From Salaquimonas sp. (GTDB lineage: Bacteria > Pseudomonadota > Alphaproteobacteria > Rhizobiales > Rhizobiaceae), in assembly GCA_028289365.1 (NCBI GenBank), contig JANQQM010000048.1, positions 1 through 32,821 of the forward strand: a DNA stretch of 32,821 nucleotides, read 5' to 3'. Position 1 is the first letter of the stretch. Every line of letters starts with the position of its first letter. Made by a program: the position numbers and the translations under genes. This document shows positions 7,749 to 14,352 of the stretch, piece after piece. The notes under the pieces are model-generated. The model did no database searches. It was not told the DNA's origin and saw only the letters and a list, made by a program, of their open reading frames with translations.

Positions 7749-8504
7749 TCATTTGCGCATCCGCATGACCCTGGAAAAATTCTGCCGCACTTCAACCTGC
7801 ATTTCCTGCGCAATAGACTTTCTGTTGGTTTCTGCAGAAAATTCCGCAGGTTGTCCAAACACAACTTCTACATCATAGGCACCATGTTGCAGGAATGTGA
7901 GCAGATGTGGCCCGAGTTCCACATCTCCCGGCCACGCCGCCCGCGCCTGGTGCAGCCGGCCCAGGGGCAAGCCGTGCAGTCTGGTATATCCGAGCGCTAC
8001 TGGTTGCACAGTCATTTGTTCGTCGTCCGTATGCTTCAGCGCACCGTGCAAGGCACCAAACAAGGCCGATTTAAACGGTTGCAACCGGTGTCCGTCACCG
8101 GTTGTGCCTTCGGCAAACAGCACCATCGCATCCCCTTCTGCCAGGCGTGCTGCAATGGAATCTGCCTGTTTACCCGCGTGATTCCGCTTTTCGCGATCGA
8201 CAAATACCGTCCTTTGCAGACGTGCAAGCCATTTGATGCCCGGCCAGGTCCCGACTTCGGATTTTGCGATAAAACACAGTTCCATGACGCTGCCGAGCAC
8301 CATGATATCGGACCAGGAAACATGATTGGCGACGATAAGCAGCGGACGGTTTTTGGGAACTTCACCGTGAACAATCACCCGCACACCAATGATCTTTAGA
8401 GCCAGCCGATGCCAAATGACCGGCAGGCGTCTTGCCAGTGTTTTGTTTCTGGCCAGTGCAAAGGCCTGGGCAGGGGCCATGACGGCAGTAGCGAGCGCAA
8501 GCAC
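7749..8504 (-). CDS. olsA: Lysophospholipid / lyso-ornithine-lipid acyltransferase (PlsC/OlsA-like)
   Basis: A PlsC-family acyltransferase that esterifies a hydroxyl of a lyso-lipid at the inner membrane. The HX4D motif is NHVSWSD and the second motif is FAEGTT. The flanking text (FIAKSEVGTWPG, LARLQRTVFVDRE, AAWPGDVELGPHLL) resembles the rhizobial OlsA group more than housekeeping PlsC, as I recall those sequences. OlsA completes ornithine lipid by adding the second acyl chain to the OlsB product, and olsB is also in this window. The coordinates use the GTG at 8502-8504. The frame stays open upstream to the stop at 8577-8579 and encodes a hydrophobic stretch that looks like the real N-terminal membrane helix, yet it contains no ATG, GTG or TTG. 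The start is therefore unsettled. It overlaps or closely follows mur. Confidence 0.85.
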   Translation of the reverse strand: MLALATAVMAPAQAFALARNKTLARRLPVIWHRLALKIIGVRVIVHGEVPKNRPLLIVANHVSWSDIMVLGSVMELCFIAKSEVGTWPGIKWLARLQRTVFVDREKRNHAGKQADSIAARLAEGDAMVLFAEGTTGDGHRLQPFKSALFGALHGALKHTDDEQMTVQPVALGYTRLHGLPLGRLHQARAAWPGDVELGPHLLTFLQHGAYDVEVVFGQPAEFSAETNRKSIAQEMQVEVRQNFSRVMRMRK

Positions 8505-8560
8505 AGGAATGCCGATAAAGAAGCGAAAACCGGCAGGTAGCGTTATGTCACGAATCCTGG

Positions 8561-8992
8561 CTATTCCTGTCCACCCTCATCATCAGGATTTGAATTCAGC
8601 GGTGTCCCGTAAAGTTCCAGCCGGTGATCAACCAGTTTGAATCCGAGTTTTCGGGCGATTTCTTCCTGAATGCGTTCAATTTCATCACTTTTGAATTCAA
8701 TCACCTCGCCCGTCCTCAGATTAATCAGATGATCATGATGATCATCGGGCGAGGCCTCGTAGCGGGCGCGCCCGTCTCGAAATTCGTGCCGGGCGATAAT
8801 GTCAAAATCTTCCAGCAGTTTTACCGTTCGATAAACGGTTGCAATTGAGATCTTGGGGTCAAGTTCTGACGCCCGCTGGTACAGTTCTTCGACATCCGGG
8901 TGATCGGCAGATTCTTCAATGACACGTGCAATAATCCGCCGCTGCTCCGTCATTCGCAGCCCTTTCTCAGCGCACAGTTCCTCAATTGTCAT
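8561..8992 (-). CDS. mur: Fur-family regulator, Mur (manganese uptake regulator) type
   Basis: A 143-residue metal-dependent repressor. The N-terminal winged helix holds LRMTEQRRIIARVIEE and the recognition segment ISIATVYRTVKLLED (48-62). The dimerisation and metal domain carries HHDHLI (85-90). Classical Fur proteins have a CxxC pair right after this motif, but here it is NLRTGEV, with no cysteines. That pattern, and IEFKSDEIERIQEEIA after it, fits rhizobial Mur, which represses mntH or sitABCD with manganese. The start ATG has a strong GGGAGG ribosome binding site. It lies between rimI and olsA. If not Mur, it is a general Fur; it is not Irr, which lacks this overall pattern. Confidence 0.85.
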   Translation of the reverse strand: MTIEELCAEKGLRMTEQRRIIARVIEESADHPDVEELYQRASELDPKISIATVYRTVKLLEDFDIIARHEFRDGRARYEASPDDHHDHLINLRTGEVIEFKSDEIERIQEEIARKLGFKLVDHRLELYGTPLNSNPDDEGGQE

Positions 8993-9019
8993 ATATCGCC
9001 TCCCGAACGGGTTCGATCG

Positions 9020-9038
9020 CTGGCGCAGTCTACGCCAG
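9020..9038. repeat. Inverted repeat upstream of mur
   Basis: CTGGCG (9020-9025) and CGCCAG (9033-9038) form a perfect 6-bp dyad with a 7-base loop in the 66-base gap between rimI and mur, about 28 bases before the mur start. It could be an operator or a hairpin; no T run follows. Confidence 0.3.
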
Positions 9039-9058
9039 ATATTGCTGTTTTGTTGGCT

Positions 9059-9589
9059 CTAGCGAAGATCAAGCGACATGACAAGCGCATCCGAGCCTTG
9101 TGAACTGCCGCCCGACTTCATTCCGTGGTGCGCATCATCATCTTCTTCGTCGCCGCTGTAATATGCTTTTCGCGTGCCCACCTGTTTGAAGCCTAGGGAA
9201 TAATAAAGCGAAATTGCAGCCTGATTGTTCGCATCGACCTCGAGGAACAGATATTCAACACGGTCTCTGTGAAGTTCGCGCACGACATGCTCCATAAGCG
9301 CGCGTCCAACGCCTTGGCGTCTTTGCGAACGATCCGTTGCGATTGTAATGATCTCCGCTTCCTGACCCGAGTTTCTGACCAGGACAAACCCTTGCGCACC
9401 GGCACTACCGCGGCCCCTGAGCTTTGCTGTCCACAAAGCGGCACCCGGCATGGCAGCAAGCCGCTCGATTTCCTGCTCATCCCAAGCCTTGCTGAAACAG
9501 ACAGCATGGATTTCAGCCAATCGTCCGAAGTCCTCCAGCTCTGCCTTCATCACGAAAATGTCTGCTTTTCTTCGCGGGAACCAGATCAT
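9059..9589 (-). CDS. rimI: Ribosomal-protein-alanine N-acetyltransferase (RimI-like GNAT)
   Basis: A GNAT acetyltransferase that, in the family, acetylates the N-terminus of ribosomal protein S18 using acetyl-CoA. The acetyl-CoA loop is RSQRRQGVGRALM (87-99). Motif B contains FLEVDANNQAAISLYYSLGF, typical of RimI. The ATG overlaps the tsaB stop by ATGA, so the pair is translationally coupled; tsaB-rimI adjacency is common in bacteria. The C-terminus has an extra acidic, His, Ser and Gly-rich insert (about 147-166) between the YY pair and the final DALVM strand. Alternative start: Met14 would give a more standard N-terminus. Confidence 0.9.
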   Translation of the reverse strand: MIWFPRRKADIFVMKAELEDFGRLAEIHAVCFSKAWDEQEIERLAAMPGAALWTAKLRGRGSAGAQGFVLVRNSGQEAEIITIATDRSQRRQGVGRALMEHVVRELHRDRVEYLFLEVDANNQAAISLYYSLGFKQVGTRKAYYSGDEEDDDAHHGMKSGGSSQGSDALVMSLDLR

Positions 9590-10293
9590 TGCCGCTCCAG
9601 TTCAAACCCTGATTGAGGCTTTGCATCAGCAGCTCGAAGATAGATGGGCTCCGGGCTGGTACCGTCATGATCCACAGCCGCTCCTTCGCGAACGATCGCA
9701 GAAATTGGCGGTGTCGCCAGATTGTTCAGGACTGAAAAGGGTTCGCTTTCGAGCTGTTCCAGCGCCCGGTTCAATTGCTCGGACCCCGACCCACACACCG
9801 ATACTGATTTACGCGGAAGATCACGAACTATCCGGGCAAGCGCCTCGTAATCTGCCAGAAACGGTCCTTTTGGCATCGATTCGGAAGAATTCGCGCTTAC
9901 GAATTTAGAACCTTCGAAAACTTGACAGTATGCCTCGCCACGACGGGCATCGACCACTACCAGCAGATTTTTATACCCCGCTGCTCTGCGGTGCGCCGCC
10001 AAGGTGTTCACGCCAACCGCAGGAACCGACAGTCCAAGCGCCAAACCACGCGCTGTGGCCAAACCGACCCTCACCCCGGTAAAACTGCCGGGGCCCGCAG
10101 ATGCGGCGATCCTCGTAACTGAGTCATAATCCAGTTGCGCTGCATCAAGGGTGGATGCGATCACGTCCATCAGTCTTTCAGCATGGCCTCGGCCGATATC
10201 TTCGCTGATTTCGGCCAGAATTTCATCATCTTCGGCACGATGTAACGCAGCGGCGCAATAATTCCCGGACGTATCGATTCCAAGCGTGATCAT
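9586..10293 (-). CDS. tsaB: tRNA t6A biosynthesis protein TsaB (YeaZ)
   Basis: TsaB is the inactive ASKHA-fold partner of TsaD in making threonylcarbamoyl-A37 of ANN-decoding tRNAs. The 235-residue protein starts with MITLGIDTSGNYCAAAL and has GHAERLMDVI near residue 35. AGPGSFTGVRVGLATARGLA (about 66-85) is the family hallmark. It lies upstream of and overlaps rimI. The 81-base gap to nfu shows no clear promoter or terminator. Confidence 0.94.
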   Translation of the reverse strand: MITLGIDTSGNYCAAALHRAEDDEILAEISEDIGRGHAERLMDVIASTLDAAQLDYDSVTRIAASAGPGSFTGVRVGLATARGLALGLSVPAVGVNTLAAHRRAAGYKNLLVVVDARRGEAYCQVFEGSKFVSANSSESMPKGPFLADYEALARIVRDLPRKSVSVCGSGSEQLNRALEQLESEPFSVLNNLATPPISAIVREGAAVDHDGTSPEPIYLRAADAKPQSGFELERQ

Positions 10294-10374
10294 GGCGCTC
10301 TATTGCCCATCACAATCCAAGCAGTCAACACCGCAGGAGCAGTGCATGATCACAAATTGCAGTCGTGCCGATAC

Positions 10375-10947
10375 TCAGACTGCTTCGACTTCACTTACTT
10401 CGGGAATGAAATGCCGCAGGAGATTTTGAATCCCGTATTTCAGCGTCGCAGTTGACGACGGGCAGCCGGAACAGGCTCCGCGCATATGCAGATATACCGT
10501 GCCTTCCTTGAACCCGCGAAAGACGATGTCTCCGCCATCCTGTGCCACAGCCGGTCGGACGCGCGTATCGAGCAATTCCTTGATGGTCGATACGATCTGG
10601 CTGTCGGCTTCATCAAAAAACTCTTCGCCTTCACCCTGTTGGATCGTCTCATCTACCAAGACCGGAGCACCCGATGTGAAATGCTCCATGATCGCGCCCA
10701 AAATGGCGGGCTTCATGTGCTGCCAATCCAGGCTCGCAGCATCTTGTTCGTCGCGGGTAATGGTCACGAAATCATAGCCAAAGAATACGCCGGCAACCCC
10801 GGGAACCTCAAACAGACGCTGCGCAAGCGGCGAATTGGCTGCCTCCTCGGCATCGCGATAGTCTACCGAACCCTCTTCCAGGACTGTTCTGCCGGGCAGG
10901 AATTTCAGCGTCGCCGGATTCGGGGTAGCCTCTGTCTGAATGAACAT
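10375..10947 (-). CDS. nfu: NfuA-type Fe-S carrier (NifU-like, Nfu_N plus NifU C-terminal domain)
   Basis: A 190-residue Fe-S scaffold or carrier that delivers [4Fe-4S] clusters to target enzymes. The N-terminal Nfu_N domain starts MFIQTEATPNPATLKFLPG. The C-terminal NifU domain holds QDGGDIVFRGF and the cluster motif CSGC (Cys159 and Cys162). The start ATG has an AGGAG ribosome binding site. The upstream gap contains a promoter overlapped by a perfect 7-bp dyad and an Irr-box-like palindrome, which would fit iron control. The window's radical-SAM enzymes MiaB and HemW are plausible clients, by inference only. Confidence 0.94.
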   Translation of the reverse strand: MFIQTEATPNPATLKFLPGRTVLEEGSVDYRDAEEAANSPLAQRLFEVPGVAGVFFGYDFVTITRDEQDAASLDWQHMKPAILGAIMEHFTSGAPVLVDETIQQGEGEEFFDEADSQIVSTIKELLDTRVRPAVAQDGGDIVFRGFKEGTVYLHMRGACSGCPSSTATLKYGIQNLLRHFIPEVSEVEAV

Positions 10948-10984
10948 GGTGTTCTCCTGGACGTCGTGATTTGGTCCGCAATAA

Positions 10985-11001
10985 ATTAGAACTATTCCAA
11001 A
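10985..11001. promoter_or_regulatory. Irr-box (iron control element)-like palindrome upstream of nfu
   Basis: The sequence ATTAGAACTATTCCAAA resembles the rhizobial iron control element, whose halves are TTTAGAA and TTCTAAA; 12 of 14 half-site positions match with a 3-base spacer. It lies just downstream of the candidate -10 box. Irr represses iron-consuming genes, including Fe-S genes, when iron is low. The spacer length and consensus are from memory and should be checked. Confidence 0.4.
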
Positions 11002-11019
11002 CTACAAAATAGGTAGTTT
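10999..11019. promoter_or_regulatory. Perfect 7-bp dyad over the nfu promoter
   Basis: AAACTAC (10999-11005) and GTAGTTT (11013-11019) are exact inverted copies with a 7-base loop containing the -10 box. The position suggests an operator. I do not recognise the binding protein. Confidence 0.45.
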
Positions 11020-11033
11020 TGTGAATGGGTCAA
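11006..11033 (-). promoter_or_regulatory. Candidate sigma70 promoter of nfu
   Basis: On the minus strand TTGACC (11028-11033), a 16-base spacer, and TATTTT (11006-11011) form a reasonable promoter about 60 bases before nfu. The -10 box sits in the loop of the dyad AAACTAC/GTAGTTT, and the likely start point falls near the Irr-like palindrome, so both elements are placed to repress. Confidence 0.5.
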
Positions 11034-11085
11034 GCCGTGCGTGCCTTGCCAATCACAACCGGTTTGGCTTCATAACCGGCAGTTT

Positions 11086-11577
11086 CTAGGTAACCGCTTC
11101 AATATCTTCATCGGTCATTTCGGCAGGAACGACCACCACCGGGATCGGAAACGAAGAACCGCGCACAGCAATTGAGGAAACAAGGGGTCCGGGCCCGTCC
11201 TTGGCGTCACCTGCTGCAAGGACGAGCAGCGCGATATCGGAATCCTCCTCGATCAGCTTGTCGACCTCTTCGCGTGTATAGCCCTCGCGGGTTACCAGCT
11301 CCGGATCAATATTTGCAGCTTCCCGGGCATAGCGCGCAAATTTATCGAGCGCCACACGCGCTTCCTCCAGAGATTCCGCCCGCATGATCTCTTCCACACC
11401 AATCCAATGCTGGAAATCGCCAGGCGGGCAAACATAGACCAGAACAAGCGCACCGCCGGTATTTTGCGCCCTCCGGCCCGCATACAGGACCGCTCTGCCG
11501 CATTCGGGAGTTCCGTCTATAACCGCAAGGAACTTACGCTTGTGGCCTTCCTCGTGGATTTGCCGTTTAGAGACCAT
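11086..11577 (-). CDS. Universal stress protein (UspA family)
   Basis: A single-domain Usp of 163 residues. The fold begins KFLAVIDGTPECGRAVLYAGRRA, with the conserved Asp of the ATP-binding strand, and ends with SSIAVRGSSFPIPVVVVP, the family C-terminal strand. The G-2x-G-9x-G-S/T ATP loop is not clear, so nucleotide binding is uncertain. I chose the ATG at 11575-11577, which has GGAAGG upstream; a TTG at 11604 could add nine residues. It lies between trpS and nfu, as in rhizobia. The stress that induces it cannot be inferred here. Confidence 0.85.
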   Translation of the reverse strand: MVSKRQIHEEGHKRKFLAVIDGTPECGRAVLYAGRRAQNTGGALVLVYVCPPGDFQHWIGVEEIMRAESLEEARVALDKFARYAREAANIDPELVTREGYTREEVDKLIEEDSDIALLVLAAGDAKDGPGPLVSSIAVRGSSFPIPVVVVPAEMTDEDIEAVT

Positions 11578-11621
11578 GAAACCTTCCCCAATTGAACGCC
11601 GCAATCATTGCAAGGTTACAC

Positions 11622-12668
11622 TTAAGACAAAAAACCGACAATGTCGCGCACTTCACGCATGGTTTGCCCAGCGATGGACCGCGCCCTTTGTGCGCCGTCT
11701 TGCAAAATGGAATCAACGTGATCCGGATTATCCAGCAATTCCCGCATGCGGCCGCTGATCGGCGTCAGTTTTTCGACTGCGACATCGGCAAGCGCCGGTT
11801 TAAATTCGGCAAACTGTTTGCCGCCAAAATCGGCCAGAACCGATTCCCGGCTGCAACCGGCCAAAGCCGCATATAATCCAACAAGATTCTCGGCTTCCGG
11901 CCGATCCTTCAGACCCTCTTCAGATTCAGGCAGCGGTTCAGGGTCCGTTTTCGCTTTCCGGATTTTCTTTGCAATGTCATCGGCGCTGTCGGTCAAATTG
12001 ATCCGCGACAGGTCAGAAGGGTCAGATTTGGACATTTTCTTGGTACCGTCACGCAGAGACATCACCCGGGTTGCCGGTCCCTCGATCAATGGCTCGGTCA
12101 TTGGAAAATATTCATCCCCATGACCCAGTTTCGAAATCTGGTCGGCAAAGTCATTGTTGAACTTGGCCGCGATATCCCGCGTCAATTCCAGGTGTTGTTT
12201 CTGATCGTCACCGACTGGGACATGCGTCGCCCGGTAAAGCAGGATATCGGCAGCCATCAGCGCAGGATAGGAAAACAGGCCGACAGACGCTTTTTCGCGA
12301 TCCTTGCCTGCCTTTTCCTTGAACTGCGTCATCCGGTTCATCCAGCCCATTCTCGCCACGCAATTGAAGATCCAGGCAAGTTCGGCATGTTCGGCAACCT
12401 GGCTCTGATTGAAGACGATATGGCGCTCCGCATCGATACCCGAAGCGATATAGGCAGCGGTTACCTCCCTGGTATAGCCCGGCAGTTTTTCAGGTCCGCC
12501 CCACACCGAGAAAGGCTGTGTAATCGCATGCAGATCGACGACGCAATAAATGCATTCATGACTGTCCTGAAGCGCGACAAACTTCTGTATTGCACCCAGA
12601 TAATTGCCCAGATGCAAATTGCCGGTCGGCTGAACGCCGGAGAATACACGGTTACTTGGCTGGCTCAT
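11622..12668 (-). CDS. trpS: Tryptophanyl-tRNA synthetase
   Basis: A class I aminoacyl-tRNA synthetase that charges tRNA-Trp. The 348-residue protein shows [15 protein letters not shown], with the HIGH-type motif at about 18-22, and KMSKS at 211-215. The tryptophan-binding region includes [12 protein letters not shown] (134-145) and [16 protein letters not shown] (152-167). Length is normal. It sits between murJ and the universal stress gene. The 87-base gap upstream holds a short dyad, CGTCA/TGACG (12706-12718), of unknown role. Confidence 0.97.
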   Translation of the reverse strand: MSQPSNRVFSGVQPTGNLHLGNYLGAIQKFVALQDSHECIYCVVDLHAITQPFSVWGGPEKLPGYTREVTAAYIASGIDAERHIVFNQSQVAEHAELAWIFNCVARMGWMNRMTQFKEKAGKDREKASVGLFSYPALMAADILLYRATHVPVGDDQKQHLELTRDIAAKFNNDFADQISKLGHGDEYFPMTEPLIEGPATRVMSLRDGTKKMSKSDPSDLSRINLTDSADDIAKKIRKAKTDPEPLPESEEGLKDRPEAENLVGLYAALAGCSRESVLADFGGKQFAEFKPALADVAVEKLTPISGRMRELLDNPDHVDSILQDGAQRARSIAGQTMREVRDIVGFLS

Positions 12669-12755
12669 AAACTTGCTCGTACTTTGTGCGGTAAATCTGA
12701 CTGGACGTCAAAATGACGCGCGGTTTATGGCCGAGTGGGCCGGGTGAAGCAAGTA

Positions 12756-14348
12756 TCAATCCAAATTATCTTTGCCCGATGCTTCTGACCTTGGCTTGCG
12801 GCGCAGCGAGCGCACCAGCAAATCCCGATCGACCGCACCGGTGGCAAGAACGGTGGAAAAATACACACCGGCGCAGACGACGATGGTTCCAAAAATAAGT
12901 ACAATGCGTATCAGCAAACCGCCATCCAGCATGGTTGAGCCGAATTGTCTGACCGCCAGCCACAACACCAGTGCCATCACGACATTGGCAAAAATAATCA
13001 AGGCCAGATTTCGCAAGGTCTGGCCGGACGGGACAAACAGCCCCCGCCACCAAAGGGTTGCACCCAGCAGAATCGCATTCAACCATTGTGCGACGCTGGT
13101 CGCGATCGCAATACCTGCAATACCGATAATCGGAAATAGCGTAAGGCTGACGGCAATGTTCGTGCAAACATTTGCTGCTGCAAACCACATTGGCGTCTTC
13201 ATGTCTTCACGGGCATAAAAGCCCGGTCTGAAAGTCGAAATCAACGTGGCCGCCGGCAGTCCCCAGCCAAAATGTAGCAACACAGCGCTGGCCTCGATTG
13301 TCGTCTGGCGGGTAAAGGCGCCGCGTTCAAACACCAATGCCAGCAGCGCTTCCGGCATGATGGCAAATGCAACTGCTGCCGGGAGTGTCAGCAATAAGCC
13401 AAATTCCAGGCTCTTGTTTTGCAGCTTTGCCGCCTCTGTCAGGTCATCGGCTTTAAGCGCGCGAGACAGTTCCGGCAGCAACACCACCGTGATCGCCACT
13501 GCCACAACGCCGAGCGGCAGTTGAAACAAGCGGTCTGCATAGTTGATGATCGCGATTGCACCGTCCTGTGCTGACGCAATATTCTGCCCGACAAGCAGGT
13601 TGATCTGGGTAATGCCGCCGGTTATCGCCGCAGGAATTGCCAGCACAAGCAGGCGTTTGACCGGTTTTGTCAGTGCCGGGGCGCGCAGCGATACCGCGAA
13701 ACCTTCGCGATGCACGCCATAGATAAGCAGGCATAATTGCAATACGCCGGAAACCGTGACCGACCAGGCCATCATGATACCGGTCTGGCGGTTGTCCATA
13801 CCGCTGTAAAGCGCGATCAAAAGCCCGCCAATCACCACGATATTCAGCAATGTTGGAGCAATCGCCGCGATGAAATACCGCCTGAATGAATTGAGCACGC
13901 CCGACAACATCGCTACCAGCGACATGGCTGTCAGATAGGGGAACATGATCCGCGCAAGCAGGGTCGTGATCTCGAACTTCTCGGAAGCCGGGTCAAATCT
14001 TGCGGCAATGATCGTATCGACCAGAAACGGCATGAAGATCATCGCCAAGGCAGACAATACGAGCAATACGCACAACAGAACGGACAATACCTGTTCGCAG
14101 AATTCCCGCGCCGCCTGCTTGCCGCCGCCTTCCAGTTCCTTGGCGAAAAGCGGAATGAAAGCAGAATTGAACGCACCTTCGGCAAACAATCTGCGAAACA
14201 GGTTCGGGAACCGGAAGGCCGCATAAAACGCATCGGCAACCGGACCGGCACCCAGAACGGCGGCAATGATTGCCTCCCGAAAAAATCCAAGAAACCGGCT
14301 GGCAAGGGTCGCCATGCCTACAATCGAGAATTTTCCGAACAGGCCCAT
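12756..14348 (-). CDS. murJ: Lipid II flippase MurJ (MviN)
   Basis: A multi-pass inner-membrane protein of the MOP/MVF family that moves lipid II to the periplasmic face for peptidoglycan synthesis. The 530-residue protein starts MGLFGKFSIVGMATLASRFL and contains the family signature REAIIAAVLGAGPVADAFY and AEGAFNSAFIPLFA (about 60-75). Hydrophobic helices run to about residue 505. The ATG at 14346-14348 follows the glnD stop by four bases, with AAAGG upstream, so translation is likely coupled to glnD. A longer frame reaching a TTG at 14420 overlaps glnD and adds no family sequence. Confidence 0.95.
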   Translation of the reverse strand: MGLFGKFSIVGMATLASRFLGFFREAIIAAVLGAGPVADAFYAAFRFPNLFRRLFAEGAFNSAFIPLFAKELEGGGKQAAREFCEQVLSVLLCVLLVLSALAMIFMPFLVDTIIAARFDPASEKFEITTLLARIMFPYLTAMSLVAMLSGVLNSFRRYFIAAIAPTLLNIVVIGGLLIALYSGMDNRQTGIMMAWSVTVSGVLQLCLLIYGVHREGFAVSLRAPALTKPVKRLLVLAIPAAITGGITQINLLVGQNIASAQDGAIAIINYADRLFQLPLGVVAVAITVVLLPELSRALKADDLTEAAKLQNKSLEFGLLLTLPAAVAFAIMPEALLALVFERGAFTRQTTIEASAVLLHFGWGLPAATLISTFRPGFYAREDMKTPMWFAAANVCTNIAVSLTLFPIIGIAGIAIATSVAQWLNAILLGATLWWRGLFVPSGQTLRNLALIIFANVVMALVLWLAVRQFGSTMLDGGLLIRIVLIFGTIVVCAGVYFSTVLATGAVDRDLLVRSLRRKPRSEASGKDNLD

Positions 14349-14352
14349 GTCT

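Noticed and set aside
7608-8399. Plus-strand open frame opposite miaB and olsA
   Set aside because: Shadow of two real genes; Cys/His/Arg-rich product without motifs.
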